A stretch of 64,000 nt of DNA from Stentor roeselii (lineage: Eukaryota > Ciliophora > Heterotrichea > Heterotrichida > Stentoridae): NCBI GenBank assembly GCA_006503475.1, contig RSEH01000265.1:1-64000 (forward strand), given 5' to 3'. Below are positions 1 to 9,987 of the stretch, one piece after another. The notes beneath the pieces were generated by a model. That model had not been told where the DNA came from. It searched no databases and saw only the letters and a program-made list of their open reading frames with translations. Positions within the stretch are counted from its first letter, which is position 1; every line of letters begins with the position of its first letter. Position numbers and translations under genes: made by a program.

Positions 1-33
1 TTGTATAGCACATTAATGGTGAATCGATGGACT

Positions 34-58
34 CTCGCAGGTCAGAATGACCAGCGAG
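34..58. other. Hairpin core of repeat unit 1
   Basis: CTCGCAGGTC and GACCAGCGAG form a 10-bp inverted repeat with one A-A mismatch around a 5-base loop AGAAT. It lies in the most conserved part of the unit. Confidence 0.7.
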
Positions 59-1189
59 ACGGTAAAATCCAAATCAATATTGAAATTTTTTGCAAGCGAC
101 CCGGCCGAACGATTTCGAGTTTGTAAAGTTAATAATTTTTTAATTTACCTTCCGAAAAGCACTTCTAGGTATTCAAACAAACAGATCTTATCCTTTTGAA
201 GTAAAAACTAATTATGTTTAAGAAATTTAAAGATGGTTTTTGATTATTTGTGTCAAGATGGGAAACATACTTAAATCCATTTTGAAAAAAAAGAAACTTT
301 TTCATTTATATGTATTTTAGCCTAAAAAACTAGCTGTCCTAGAAACTTCAAGATGATAGGAAAGCTGGATAAATTTTAAGTCTTGGATATAAATAGTTAC
401 TGAGAAGTACATGATCGAAAAAAAAGGGATTCGGAGTTTTAATGGGTTCTGATAGGTTTGGAAAGGAATAGGATTAGATTTAAGAGTTTTTAGTTATAAA
501 GATTTAGTTGAATTTAAGTCCTAGTCAAGAATTATTCTCAGTCTCCATGTAAGATCACCCGAAAATTTCGCTCTTCGAATTTTCTCTGGAAATGAGACTT
601 TTGATGATTTTTTAACGATTTCTCATAGAATTCCTTGAGAAACTTAAAGATAAAACTCATGGGAATCTGATTCAATCTAGAAGTGAAGAAATTTTAGAAA
701 TATGAGCCTCGATCTAGCATAAAAAACTGATTTTCTTCTATTGCACTTATTTTCAAGAAGTGAAACTTAATCTTTCTGCTACAAATTCAAAATGCAATGT
801 TTAGCTTATTCTTTGAAATAAAATTCTTTATTTTTTTCTTGAGTTCTTGAGCTTTTTAGTAGTAAGAAAAATGGGCTATTATAAAGGTAAATATGGTTGG
901 AAAAACTATGTAAATTTTAGTGTTTTTTATTTGAAAACATAATTTTTTTAAGAAAAAAAGTTAAGTTTAGACTGATAATAAGTACTCTAAATAGATAACA
1001 TGATTTAAATATTATATTGCATGCATTTTATGTAAATTTAGAAGGATTAGTTTATATATATAAGGATAATTTTTGTTTTGGTGCAAATTTAGGTACTTTT
1101 CTCAATAGGTTTATATAAGTTTTTAACTTAATTATATATTAAATAGATTCAAATTTTTGTATAGCACATTAATGATGGATCGATGGACT

Positions 1190-1214
1190 CTCGCAGGTCA
1201 GAATGACCAGCGAG
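1190..1214. other. Hairpin core of repeat unit 2
   Basis: Same sequence as the unit 1 hairpin (9 of 10 pairs, loop AGAAT), although the surrounding kilobase has diverged strongly. Confidence 0.7.
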
Positions 1215-2324
1215 ACGGTTAATTCAAATCAAAATGGAAATTTTTTGCAGGCGAGATGGCCGAATAATTTCGAATATTTACTTTTCAAAAATCACCTCTA
1301 GGTATTAAAACAAATAGATAATCTCGTTTTGAAGTAAAAACTAATTATGCTATAAGAAATTTAAAGATGGTTTTTGATTATTTTTCAAGATGGAAACATA
1401 TTTCAATCCAATTCGAAAAAAAAATTAAACTTTTGCATGTGTATGAATTTTAGCCTAAAAAACAGCAGTCCTATGATCTTCAAGACTATAGGAAAGCTGG
1501 ATTAAATTTTAAGTCATAAATATAAATAGTTTCTGAGAAGTGCATAGCCGAAAAAAAAAGGATTCGGAGTTTAAATGGGTTCTGGTAGGATTTGAAAGAA
1601 ATTGAATTGAACCTAAGAATTTTTAGTTATAATGATTAAGTTGATATTTATTCCTAGTTAAAGTTTATTATCAGTCTTGACTTGGGTAAACCGAAAATTT
1701 GGACTTCAGATTTTGTCTTGAAAAAAGACTTTGGATAGTTTTTTAAAGATTTATAATAGGATTACTAGAGAAACTTATAATTCCAACTCATTTGGATCTG
1801 ATTCAGCCTAGAACATGAGGAATTATGAAAAATGATCTTTAATCTGACATATAAAAGCTCATTTTTTTCAATTTCAATGACAATCTAGTAGAAAAACTTT
1901 CATATTAAGCTTCGATTACAAAGGCCAATGATTAGCCTTTTCCTTGAGATTAGATTCTTGAAATTTTTTCTGAGTTCTTGATCTTTTTGTACTTTGAAAC
2001 ATGGATTATTACTTAGGAAAAAATGGTTGAAAAACGAATGTAAATTTAAGTGTTTTTTAGTTAATACAATATTTTTTAGCCAAAAAATAGTTTAGAACGA
2101 TTAAAGCATTCTAAGGTTTGTTCTAGAATTAAACTATTAGATTAATATACTTTTAATCGAATTGGAATTAATTAGTTTATATCCAAAGTTCCTTTAATAT
2201 TAATCCGAAGGTAAATTTTGTTTTTGTGATTATTTAGGTAATAGGTTTACATATATATAATTAAATGATATAATTAATTAGATTCAAATTTTTGTATAGC
2301 ACATTCATCGTAGATCGACGGACT

Positions 2325-2349
2325 CTCGCTGATCTGAATGACCAGCGAG
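2325..2349. other. Hairpin core of repeat unit 3
   Basis: CTCGCTGATC pairs with GACCAGCGAG. The mismatch seen in units 1 and 2 is here a T-A pair, and a different position (A-C) is mismatched instead, so the stem stays at 9 of 10 pairs while its sequence changes. Confidence 0.65.
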
Positions 2350-3377
2350 ACGATGAACTTCATTCAAAATGGAACTTTTTAACTGGCGCCGACCGATAAA
2401 TTTCGAATTTCTGAAGAATAAAATTATAATTTATTTAAAGAAGTACTTCAAGATGCTAAACTATAAAGATTCAACTTTTTAAAGTTGAAATCGTTAAGTT
2501 ATATTAAATTAAAGATGTCTTTTATTTATAGTTATCAAGATGTTAAAACATAATTCATTCCGTTTTAAAAAAATCTAACTTCTTCATGTATATGTATTTT
2601 TTCCTAAGAAAACAGCTGTCTTAGGAACTTCAGAATGTTAGGAAAGCTGAATTACATTTTAGGTCTTATATATAAATAAATCAGATTTAAGAGTTTTTAC
2701 CTATCATTATTTAGTTAAATTTTAAGTTCAGTTAAAGTTAATTCTCAGTCTTGATTAAGGGTGATCCATAAATTTCGGACTTCATATTTTCTCTTGAACA
2801 GATATTTAGGACAACTTCATAATGGTTTCTGGTAGTATAACTTGAGAAACCTGGTAACCTAACTCATTTTCATTTAATTCAATCTAGGAAGAAATTATCA
2901 AAGTACGATCATCAATCTGACATAAAAAAACTGATTTTTCTATTTTAGTTATTTTCGAAAAGAAAAACTTTAGTTTTCTGCTTCAAATTGAAGGACAATA
3001 ATTAGCTTTTTCGTTGATATGAGATACTTAAATTTATGTTCTGAGTCCTTGAGTTTTGTACTGATCGGAAAAATTGGTTATTATTAAGGAAAAAATGGTT
3101 GAAAAACCTATGTAAATATGAGGATTTTTCAGTTTGAAGCATGATTTTGTAAGGAAAAATGAAGTTATAAACGATAATAAGTACTTTAAGATGATTCTAG
3201 ATTTTCATAGTTATATTTTATTGATTTGATTGAAATGAAAAGGATTAATATATGAATTAAAAGCTATTTTGATGTGTACCTGTGTATAGTTTTTGCTTTT
3301 AGTGCTTTATTTGACCCTTGTCCCAATAGGTTTACATAAGTTTTTAACTGATTTATAAAAAAAATAGATTCAAATTT

Positions 3378-3430
3378 TTGTATAGCAAATATAATAATTA
3401 AAAAAATATAACATTAATCGTGGATCAAAG
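3378..3430. repeat. Truncated fourth repeat unit
   Basis: TTGTATAGCA is followed by an extra ~22 AT bases and then ACATTAATCGTGGATC, which resumes the unit start. The hairpin and the rest of the unit are absent. It marks the right edge of the array. Confidence 0.6.
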
Positions 3431-3643
3431 GTATCATCCCACTTAACTTTATATTTTTCAAATTAATTTAGAATAGTTCTCAAATTACAAAAGATTTATG
3501 AAAACGAGAGAAACTTAAACATGAATTCTGGAAAACTTTTCAAAAAAATCAGTATCATAAAATTTTATACCCATAAAAATTTCTACAAATTTTTGTATAT
3601 TTGGTGAGTTAATTATTTACCTCAGCAAATCTAAAATATTAAA

Positions 3644-4777
3644 ATGATTACCTGGTCCAATTTCCAAATGATTTCTACCATGCAGTTCTCAAATTTCAAA
3701 GTTATAAAGGCTGCTGAATTTATTGATGAACAAATACTGACTCTAATTCAGATAAATTTTTACAAAATCCCTATACGTGAACTTGAAGATCTTGTTGTTG
3801 ATAAGCTTGCAACTGTTTTAAATGTTTTGAAGTCGGAATTCGAAAGTTTGAGTGAAACTTTTTGGAGCAAAAGTTTAGAAGAGCCTATAGAAATAGATGA
3901 AGCCCTTGCAGCATTTCTTTTGGACTTCTTGGAAAATTTTATCTCTCAGGAAGTTAATTTACGAAGGATTTTACGAGAGTTTGCTTCCATTGGTAAACTA
4001 AGCTTTGAAAAAATACTGAAAAGAGTTATCTGCTCTCAAGAATTATTATCGTTCAACATCTCAGCTCTTTTACTATTTTCACAATTCAGGTTTTTTGAAA
4101 CAATTTCATCAGAAATATTGGTTTACTACAAAGGCACATCTTCAACATACAGCTTTATCCCTTACGTAGAAGAATTTAGAGAATTTTTATTTCGGCACTC
4201 AATGTTCATTGAGTATTTTGAAAGTCTAAGATCGAGCGATAATTCAGAACCCTTTGAGCGAATCATTGAAAAGGTTTTAAACAATATTGTAATTGTTGAT
4301 AGAACCTCTTTTACCAGATACAATGTGGATGGCTTCACAACTTACAACAGGAAAATTCATCTCATTGAGTTTGACACCGGGAGGTCGGAATTGAATAAAG
4401 GGGGTACATTTTATGTACTTTTGCATGAACTCTGTCATTTTTTCAGGAGAGTTCCTTGCAAAACCTGGAGAGAATCAATGAGTTGTACAACCCCTACAAC
4501 AACAATTGGAGAGAGTATCTTTGCTGAAGCAGGTGACATCTTCGAAGTATTGTTTTTTGGTAAAAGGCATAGTTTTCTCAACTTGAACACTTGTGAGTTT
4601 TTGATAACTTCTGATGGAAAATTGAATAAGGAAATGTTCAAAAGAAAATTTTTGAAGAGGAATGAAACTCAAAGTTCTGTATATGTGGGACTCAAAAGAG
4701 GTGGTCAGGTTAATATATCAGGTGATATGAATCCTTACGTAACACTCAGAGGATGTGCCTTTCGAAACAAGAGATAA
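3644..4777 (+). CDS. HExxH-motif protein, candidate metallopeptidase (377 aa)
   Basis: Uninterrupted frame with no recognised family over its whole length. Residues about 261-265 read HELCH in the hydrophobic context FYVLLHELCHFF, the zinc-binding helix pattern of zincin metallopeptidases. About 30 residues further, SIFAEAGDIFEVLFFG offers a glutamate that could be the third zinc ligand, as in gluzincins. The N-terminal two thirds is helical and leucine-rich, without a clear signal peptide or membrane segment. It starts about 210 bases right of the repeat array. Seen: the motif and spacing. Inferred: metal binding and peptidase activity. A non-enzymatic lineage-specific protein remains possible. 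Confidence 0.65.
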   Translation: MITWSNFQMISTMQFSNFKVIKAAEFIDEQILTLIQINFYKIPIRELEDLVVDKLATVLNVLKSEFESLSETFWSKSLEEPIEIDEALAAFLLDFLENFISQEVNLRRILREFASIGKLSFEKILKRVICSQELLSFNISALLLFSQFRFFETISSEILVYYKGTSSTYSFIPYVEEFREFLFRHSMFIEYFESLRSSDNSEPFERIIEKVLNNIVIVDRTSFTRYNVDGFTTYNRKIHLIEFDTGRSELNKGGTFYVLLHELCHFFRRVPCKTWRESMSCTTPTTTIGESIFAEAGDIFEVLFFGKRHSFLNLNTCEFLITSDGKLNKEMFKRKFLKRNETQSSVYVGLKRGGQVNISGDMNPYVTLRGCAFRNKR

Positions 4778-6224
4778 ATTTGATTATAATTAACTAGATA
4801 ATTTGTATTAAAATTGAAATTTCATGACCACTTATTGATCCTATAAAATATATGAGATTAAAATGCTAATATCATTTCATTACACATGAATAAAACAATT
4901 ATCTGAGCTTTGTTATAAAAAACTGAAGATAAGGCTGAATTGAAAGATTTCTGCTACATTTATTAGTTTCTAAAGCGATATACCAATTAATTAATTTTTT
5001 GTAAGAAGAGACAAATTTTTGTACCAAAAAGTAGAATATTATGAAATCTTGAAAGATTCGATAATATTCTTCAATATAAAGAAGCGATTTGTATTTATTT
5101 TTCTAATTTTTGAAATTATAGTTTCAATATTTAACATGACATCTATCGATATCAATTGTTTGCTAATAATAATTCCAAAAATTACTAAAAATTACAAAAA
5201 ATCATTTTGAGATATATATTTTACCTTAAGGATCTGGAAATCTAAGAAAAGATAATAAGGGTAAAAGTAAAAATATACATAAAAGTGACTATTAAGCGAT
5301 TTTCCCAAATCTTGGTGACAAGATATATATTTCAAATTTATTTAGTTATTTTAGGAATTAATAAAGCCAAGTCTCCTAAAGATTTAGGAGTCTCTAAAGA
5401 TATCATAATACCTGTAAAATTGTTTAATTTAATAATATTCGGCTCTTCAGAAATAATTTAGGATGAATGATTGATTTTGATAAAATTATTACCTATAGTC
5501 CACGAAAATTTAAATAATCAACATGATCGAAAAATGAATGAAATGGTAAAAAGTTTCGTTGAATGATATTTCAAGTTTGCTATCTTTGTGATAGGCTGGA
5601 TTATCATTCAACCTAAAAAGGATTGAGATTTATATTTTTGCATTTTAATTCAATAGGCGGTAGTTATTTATAAGAACTTGGTAAGATTTAGCACTCTCAA
5701 ATTGCTTATAGATTCTTCGTTGAAATATCAATAGTTATATTCTATGAAATATTGATTTTTAAGGTTAGACATTAATTAATCATTTCTTATAGTTACAAAT
5801 TACATTTATTACATTCTATGAATTATTGATCCCAAAGCTTATAAATTAAATTAATCATTTCCTCTGGATTGCCTAAAAGGCAAATAAATTTAAAAAATCC
5901 AAAAGGTTGAATCAAGCATTACAATAGCACCAGTTTTTAACAAAGAAGTATTCCAGGATTAAATATTTATAAAGTCTCTTGATTATTTGCTACTTTTTTA
6001 AAGAAAAGACTTAAAGACTTCACCATTATATTATCCTACTCTAGGACTATAATAAATAAATCCTAAAACTAAATTAATCAACTTCATTGAACCTTCGTGT
6101 TTTTTCCTCGATTCCTAAAATTCATTCTCTTCTACTTATGTTATAAGCAAAAATTAATTAATTTTAATACAGATGAAAGACTTCGAATGAAGTGACATCC
6201 TTGACTCTATCTAATAAACACTTA
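4778..6224. other. Intergenic AT-rich stretch
   Basis: About 1.4 kb with no open frame of convincing composition. A 63-codon frame near 5019 opens only with TTG and looks like chance. No RNA gene or repeat recognised. Confidence 0.6.
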
Positions 6225-6395
6225 TTAATGAATTCTTGAAACTTCCTCAGAAAGAGAAGCTTCTAAAATAGTGAAGAGTTTTTTATTAATCTTTGCACGG
6301 TTATTGAATTTCAAGATCATTATCTGGCAGGGGATGGAAGAATCGTTTCCAAGTCCACGATTTGCCCTTCTTTGATTAGTCAGACAACAGCCCAT
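6225..6395 (-). CDS. Possible small lipidated protein (56 aa)
   Basis: The frame can open at an upstream ATG (6419), but the second ATG gives MGCCLTNQRR, a classic dual N-myristoylation/palmitoylation start (Gly2, Cys3, Cys4). The rest is basic and unlike anything I recognise. The coding context is less AT-rich than the flanks, and some of that composition continues upstream, so this could be the tail of a decayed or spliced gene. It recalls the MGCGAGMTN small frame at 24727 only in its first residues. Weakly supported. Confidence 0.3.
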   Translation of the reverse strand: MGCCLTNQRRANRGLGNDSSIPCQIMILKFNNRAKINKKLFTILEASLSEEVSRIH

Positions 6396-6627
6396 TATGA
6401 TTATAAATCTATTCGCCATTCAATTTATCAGCCCAGCCAACAATTCTTCAAACTCAAGCCGCAGAGATAATAATAATGACTGATTATTAAATAAACAATC
6501 TAAGTATATGTAGAGGTAATTTTAAAAAATTATGCATTTTATGAAAGTCAGCCTGAAAAAACAGCGAAAGGCTAAAACCTTAAACTCCTAATATCTAAAA
6601 TAATCTTTAAAGCTTCTTTAAACTAAG

Positions 6628-8961
6628 CTACTTCAGATGAATCTTGATATTCTCTAATCCGAAGTTACAGTTCGGGCACCTTCGTTCTCTATTGTTCGTG
6701 TTAAGCCACTCAAAAATGCATCCAGGGTGAAATATATGGAAACAAGGAGTGATTATAACCGGGTCACCCAAGCGAAACCCGGAGATGTCAATAGTGCAAA
6801 CACCTTCTCCTATGTAATTCAAATTTGGTCCAAACTTGACAGGAAACAGATTAGGTGAAAAAAACTTGAGGTTGGAGTCATCTTGAAGTTGCTTTTCACT
6901 AACAATCCGACTTTCATCGTTAAGTTGAATGTTTCTTAAAATGGTCAGTCTTCGTTTGCGGACATAGACACAGATTCCAATGCAAATAGCAAACCTGAGT
7001 AACTCTTACAAAACAATCACAACAACCACTGGAATAATTGCCAAGTAAATGATTTTGAGTTTACTGTTACTGTCATCTGACTTTTCATCAGAAGAGCAGC
7101 ATCCTTGCTTTTCACAAATCGAGTCGCAGGTTTCTAAAGTGCCGCAAATTTTAAAACAGCCATCTTCGAACCATGATCTGCATTCTTCAGAACAGTCCTG
7201 ACTAGCAAATCCGCTTGAAAAGTCTGAGTAACTGCATCCTGGACTACAGTAAAGTTTCAGGTTACAGTAATTTGAAAAGCAGTCAGATGTGCAATTAACG
7301 GAACATTTTCCTGATGACATCGATGAATACGAGCAGCCATCACTGCAGAGATAATTTTCGCATTCCTTTAAACAATCATCAGAGCAATCTGAAGAACAGT
7401 TTCCTTTTTCAAAGTCGGAATAGAAGCATCCACTACTGCATTCATCAAGATTTTCAACGCATTTTTCCATGCATTCTTCGTTACAAGAACTTGAACATTT
7501 ACCCTTCGAAAGGTCGGAGAAAAGACAGCCGGGACTGCAAAATAGTTCTTGATTACAGTTTTTAAAGCAAGCTACAGTACAGTCTGAAGGACATAAATTG
7601 TTTGTCATTGATTCAAATGAGCAGCCAGGACTGCAGGAAAGTTGACAATAAGGTTCACACGATAATGAGCAGTCTGTAGAGCATAATCCTACTTCTAAAT
7701 CATTATAACTACACCCAGGACTACACCAATCTGGGCTACAGTTTTTAAAACAATCTCCAGAGCATTCGAATGGACATTTTCCATCCTCCATGTCCAAAAA
7801 TGAGCATCCTTCCGCACACATTAAACAATCAGGGTCACTTTCACATGATATATCGCAATACCCATCTCCAAAAAAAAATTCAAAACATCCAGAACTAATA
7901 AGACAAGTCAAGTTATCAAACCCGCATTCACTATTATTACAATAAGGACTACAAATCGAGTCATTTAGCAACCGATTCGAGCATCCATCTGCACAATAAG
8001 CAAAATCGACTTCATCATCCCAGTCACTTAAAAGCGCCGCCTGAACCAAAAACTCTGGCCAAAAGAATAGTTTCTCATTGATAGTCATATAAGGTGCATA
8101 TTTATTAGTCCAGACAACTGATTGATAAGGAAATTTAGGTTCTATTTCATCAACACCTAAAATACGTTTAATGCAAGATGACGAGTAGTCAAATTCACAA
8201 ATTCTGTAAAAATTTGTGATTGTATCTATAAACATCGTAGGATTCATGATAATATAATTGTAAATAGCTAAAGTATTCGATAGTTTCTGCTTACCAAAGA
8301 CTTCCCCTTCACTCTGCATGCAAATATTTTCATAAAACCATGACCGCAAACAATCTTTATCAATATCAGTAATCAGCGGGTCTTCCAATTTTAATGAAGA
8401 AATTTGCATCGAAAGAATGTCCTTGCTTGATCGCGTCTTCTCATCAAAAATTTTCAATTGACTAAAATAATTGTTATCCAAAGTATAGTTCCCACTAAAA
8501 ATGAAGTGAAAATAAACTGCTGATGAAGCTGTCATGTCATAAGCGTAACTTGCCCAGATTGTCGAATTTTTAAGCCCTAAAAGATCAGAAACGTCTGAAG
8601 ACTGGATCCCGATCACAGGAATCTCAACTTTTTCAGACTCGCTTCGAGAAGTACCCAGAATTACTAATAAAGATTGCTGCTCAAGAAGCACCAACTTAGC
8701 TCTTCGGGATTGGCAGGCAAGTGCCACGGCTTCTGCTTCACAGTCTGACCAGTTCGAGATCAAAACGAAAAAATTTTCAAGGTCTTCTGAAAAGTCACAG
8801 TTTATTGGAGACTGGAATTTTATTTTGCCCACTTTTTGGAAGAGACTTGGAGATCCGAATGTGCTTATTGAAGTAGTTAACACTTTTGGAGAGCTTGAAT
8901 TTTGGTTGTAGATAACTAACGATGATGTTGCAAAGTTTATCAAAATAACCAATAAATGCAT
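6628..8961 (-). CDS. PA-LNR-TM-RING membrane protein, putative E3 ubiquitin ligase (772 aa, one 15-nt intron)
   Basis: Two frames join through a 15-nt intron at 6995-7009. Order: hydrophobic signal peptide (1 to ~16); a protease-associated (PA)-like domain about residues 40-145, ending in a VEIPVIGIQ strand; a Notch/LNR-like unit near 325 (C..GC...LLND..C...CN...C.FD...C); then roughly eight cysteine repeats of the form CSPGCSYSDxxxGxC with further paired cysteines; a transmembrane helix ~638-663; a short cytosolic linker; a C-terminal RING-H2. PA-TM-RING is the layout of RNF13/GRAIL-type endomembrane ligases; the long cysteine-rich insert is extra. The RING reads CTID where CxxC is expected, then CFHIFHPGC and CPNC, so zinc ligand 2 is Asp. 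It is divergent to its short relative at 9226 and has a full paralogue at 53706. Confidence 0.85.
6995..7009 (-). other. 15-nt intron in PA-LNR-TM-RING gene
   Basis: GTAAGAGTTACTCAG on the minus strand, phase 2. Removing it fuses the transmembrane segment in frame to the RING exon; if kept, the reading frame hits TAA at once. Confidence 0.9.
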
Positions 8962-9225
8962 TTATATCAACACAATTTTCGACAATAAAGTATTTGATAA
9001 TCATGTTTAAGGTAAATTTTATGTAATAAAGGTAAATTTTGGGCTAAAAATTTAAATCTGAGTTTATATGATGAAGACCAAGAGTTTTAATTGCTCTATA
9101 TGTAGATGAATAAATCAAAGCAATAGTATGTTCTATCATATTTTATTCAAAATATCTTATATCATTACCAATTTCTCTCCTAACTTACAGAGGTTTTAAT
9201 TCAGTCCAAGAAATCTTTCTATAAA

Positions 9226-9954
9226 ATGTCTGCCAGGAAAATCTCTGAATCAAACAACACTTACTCTTCCTTATTTTGTTCTCCTGGATGCTCGTATTCT
9301 GACCTTTCGCATGACTTCTGTCCAGCAAGCTGCACAATTTCTTGTTTTTCTGAGTGTAATCAGACATTATTCTGTGCCCCAGGATGCTCTTACTATGACC
9401 TTGATGCAGGGGTATGCTCATCTGTATGCCCATCTCACTGTATTTATCGTTGTAATATCGAGAAATTTTGCACCAAGTCCTGCTCTTCAAAATCTTGTAG
9501 AAGGGACTGTCCAACCATGTGTTGCAGCCAATATTCTCAGCCTAAAGCATCAAGTAATTCATTAACCTGGGTAATTCCAATCGCAGTGATGAGCGCAGTG
9601 TAATCTTAACATAGGTTCATCCTGATAGTCTTGGTAGTCTTCTTATGCAGAATCCGTCGAAACCATCCAGTAACTCCATCAGAGCGAAGAATCGACGACA
9701 GCCTGCGTGAAGACCACAACTTATTCGAAACCCGTACACTGAAGCCAATTCCCTTCACGCCTTCTTTGTGCTTCCTCGGCGAAGCCGTGTGCACAATCGA
9801 CCTTCAAGACTTTAAACTTCGAGAGCGAGTAATCCTAACACCCTGCTCACACCTTTTCCACCCTCGATGCCTTCAACAATGGCTTGAAACCAGTCGAGAG
9901 CGTTTATGTCCAAACTGCAAATCCTCAATGTCCTTCACAATCCTCCAAACCTGA
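9226..9954 (+). CDS. Short paralogue: cysteine repeats-TM-RING (237 aa, one 15-nt intron)
   Basis: The two exons join through a 15-nt intron at 9600-9614. The protein opens MSARKISESN, then carries two to three CSPGCSYSDLS-type cysteine repeats, a transmembrane segment starting WVIPIAVMSAV and completed after the intron, and a C-terminal RING (CTID, CSHLFHPRC, CPNC). Compared with the 6628-8961 neighbour it lacks the signal peptide, PA domain, LNR and most repeats, so it looks like a divergently placed, 5'-truncated duplicate whose frame is still open. The same Asp replaces the second RING cysteine. Without a leader peptide its topology would depend on the transmembrane helix alone; an unrecognised upstream exon could supply one. 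Whether it is expressed cannot be told from sequence. Confidence 0.75.
9600..9614 (+). other. 15-nt intron in short RING paralogue
   Basis: GTAATCTTAACATAG, phase 2, inside the transmembrane segment at the position corresponding to the introns of both full-length paralogues. Retention gives an immediate TAA. Confidence 0.9.
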
Positions 9955-9987
9955 CAACGTCTGTAATAATAACCTTCAATCTAATAA

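Larger units (their letters stand above)
1..3377. repeat. Tandem array of three diverged ~1.1 kb non-coding repeat units
   Basis: Units begin at 1, 1157 and 2292 (lengths about 1156, 1135 and 1086), each opening with TTGTATAGCACATT. The first ~65 bases of each unit are nearly identical, and further matching blocks recur in the same order through the unit, such as a GAAAGCTGGAT block and an A-run followed by GGATTCGGAG. Each unit ends with AT-rich sequence and ATTCAAATTTTTGTATAGCA, which leads into the next. All frames are full of stops, so it is not coding. The window begins exactly at a unit start, so the array may continue to the left or the contig may end here. Function unknown; a structured-RNA gene array or a chromosome-end repeat are possibilities. 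Confidence 0.85.

Noticed and set aside
19-60. Resemblance of the repeat core (GGATC, then GGACTCTCGC, then CAGCGAG) to the 5' part of 5.8S rRNA
   Set aside because: The likeness ends within ~40 bases, the core folds on itself as a hairpin, and no 18S or 28S sequence is nearby.
5019-5210. 63-codon open frame
   Set aside because: It opens only with TTG, is hydrophobic by AT-rich chance, and has no family or neighbour support.
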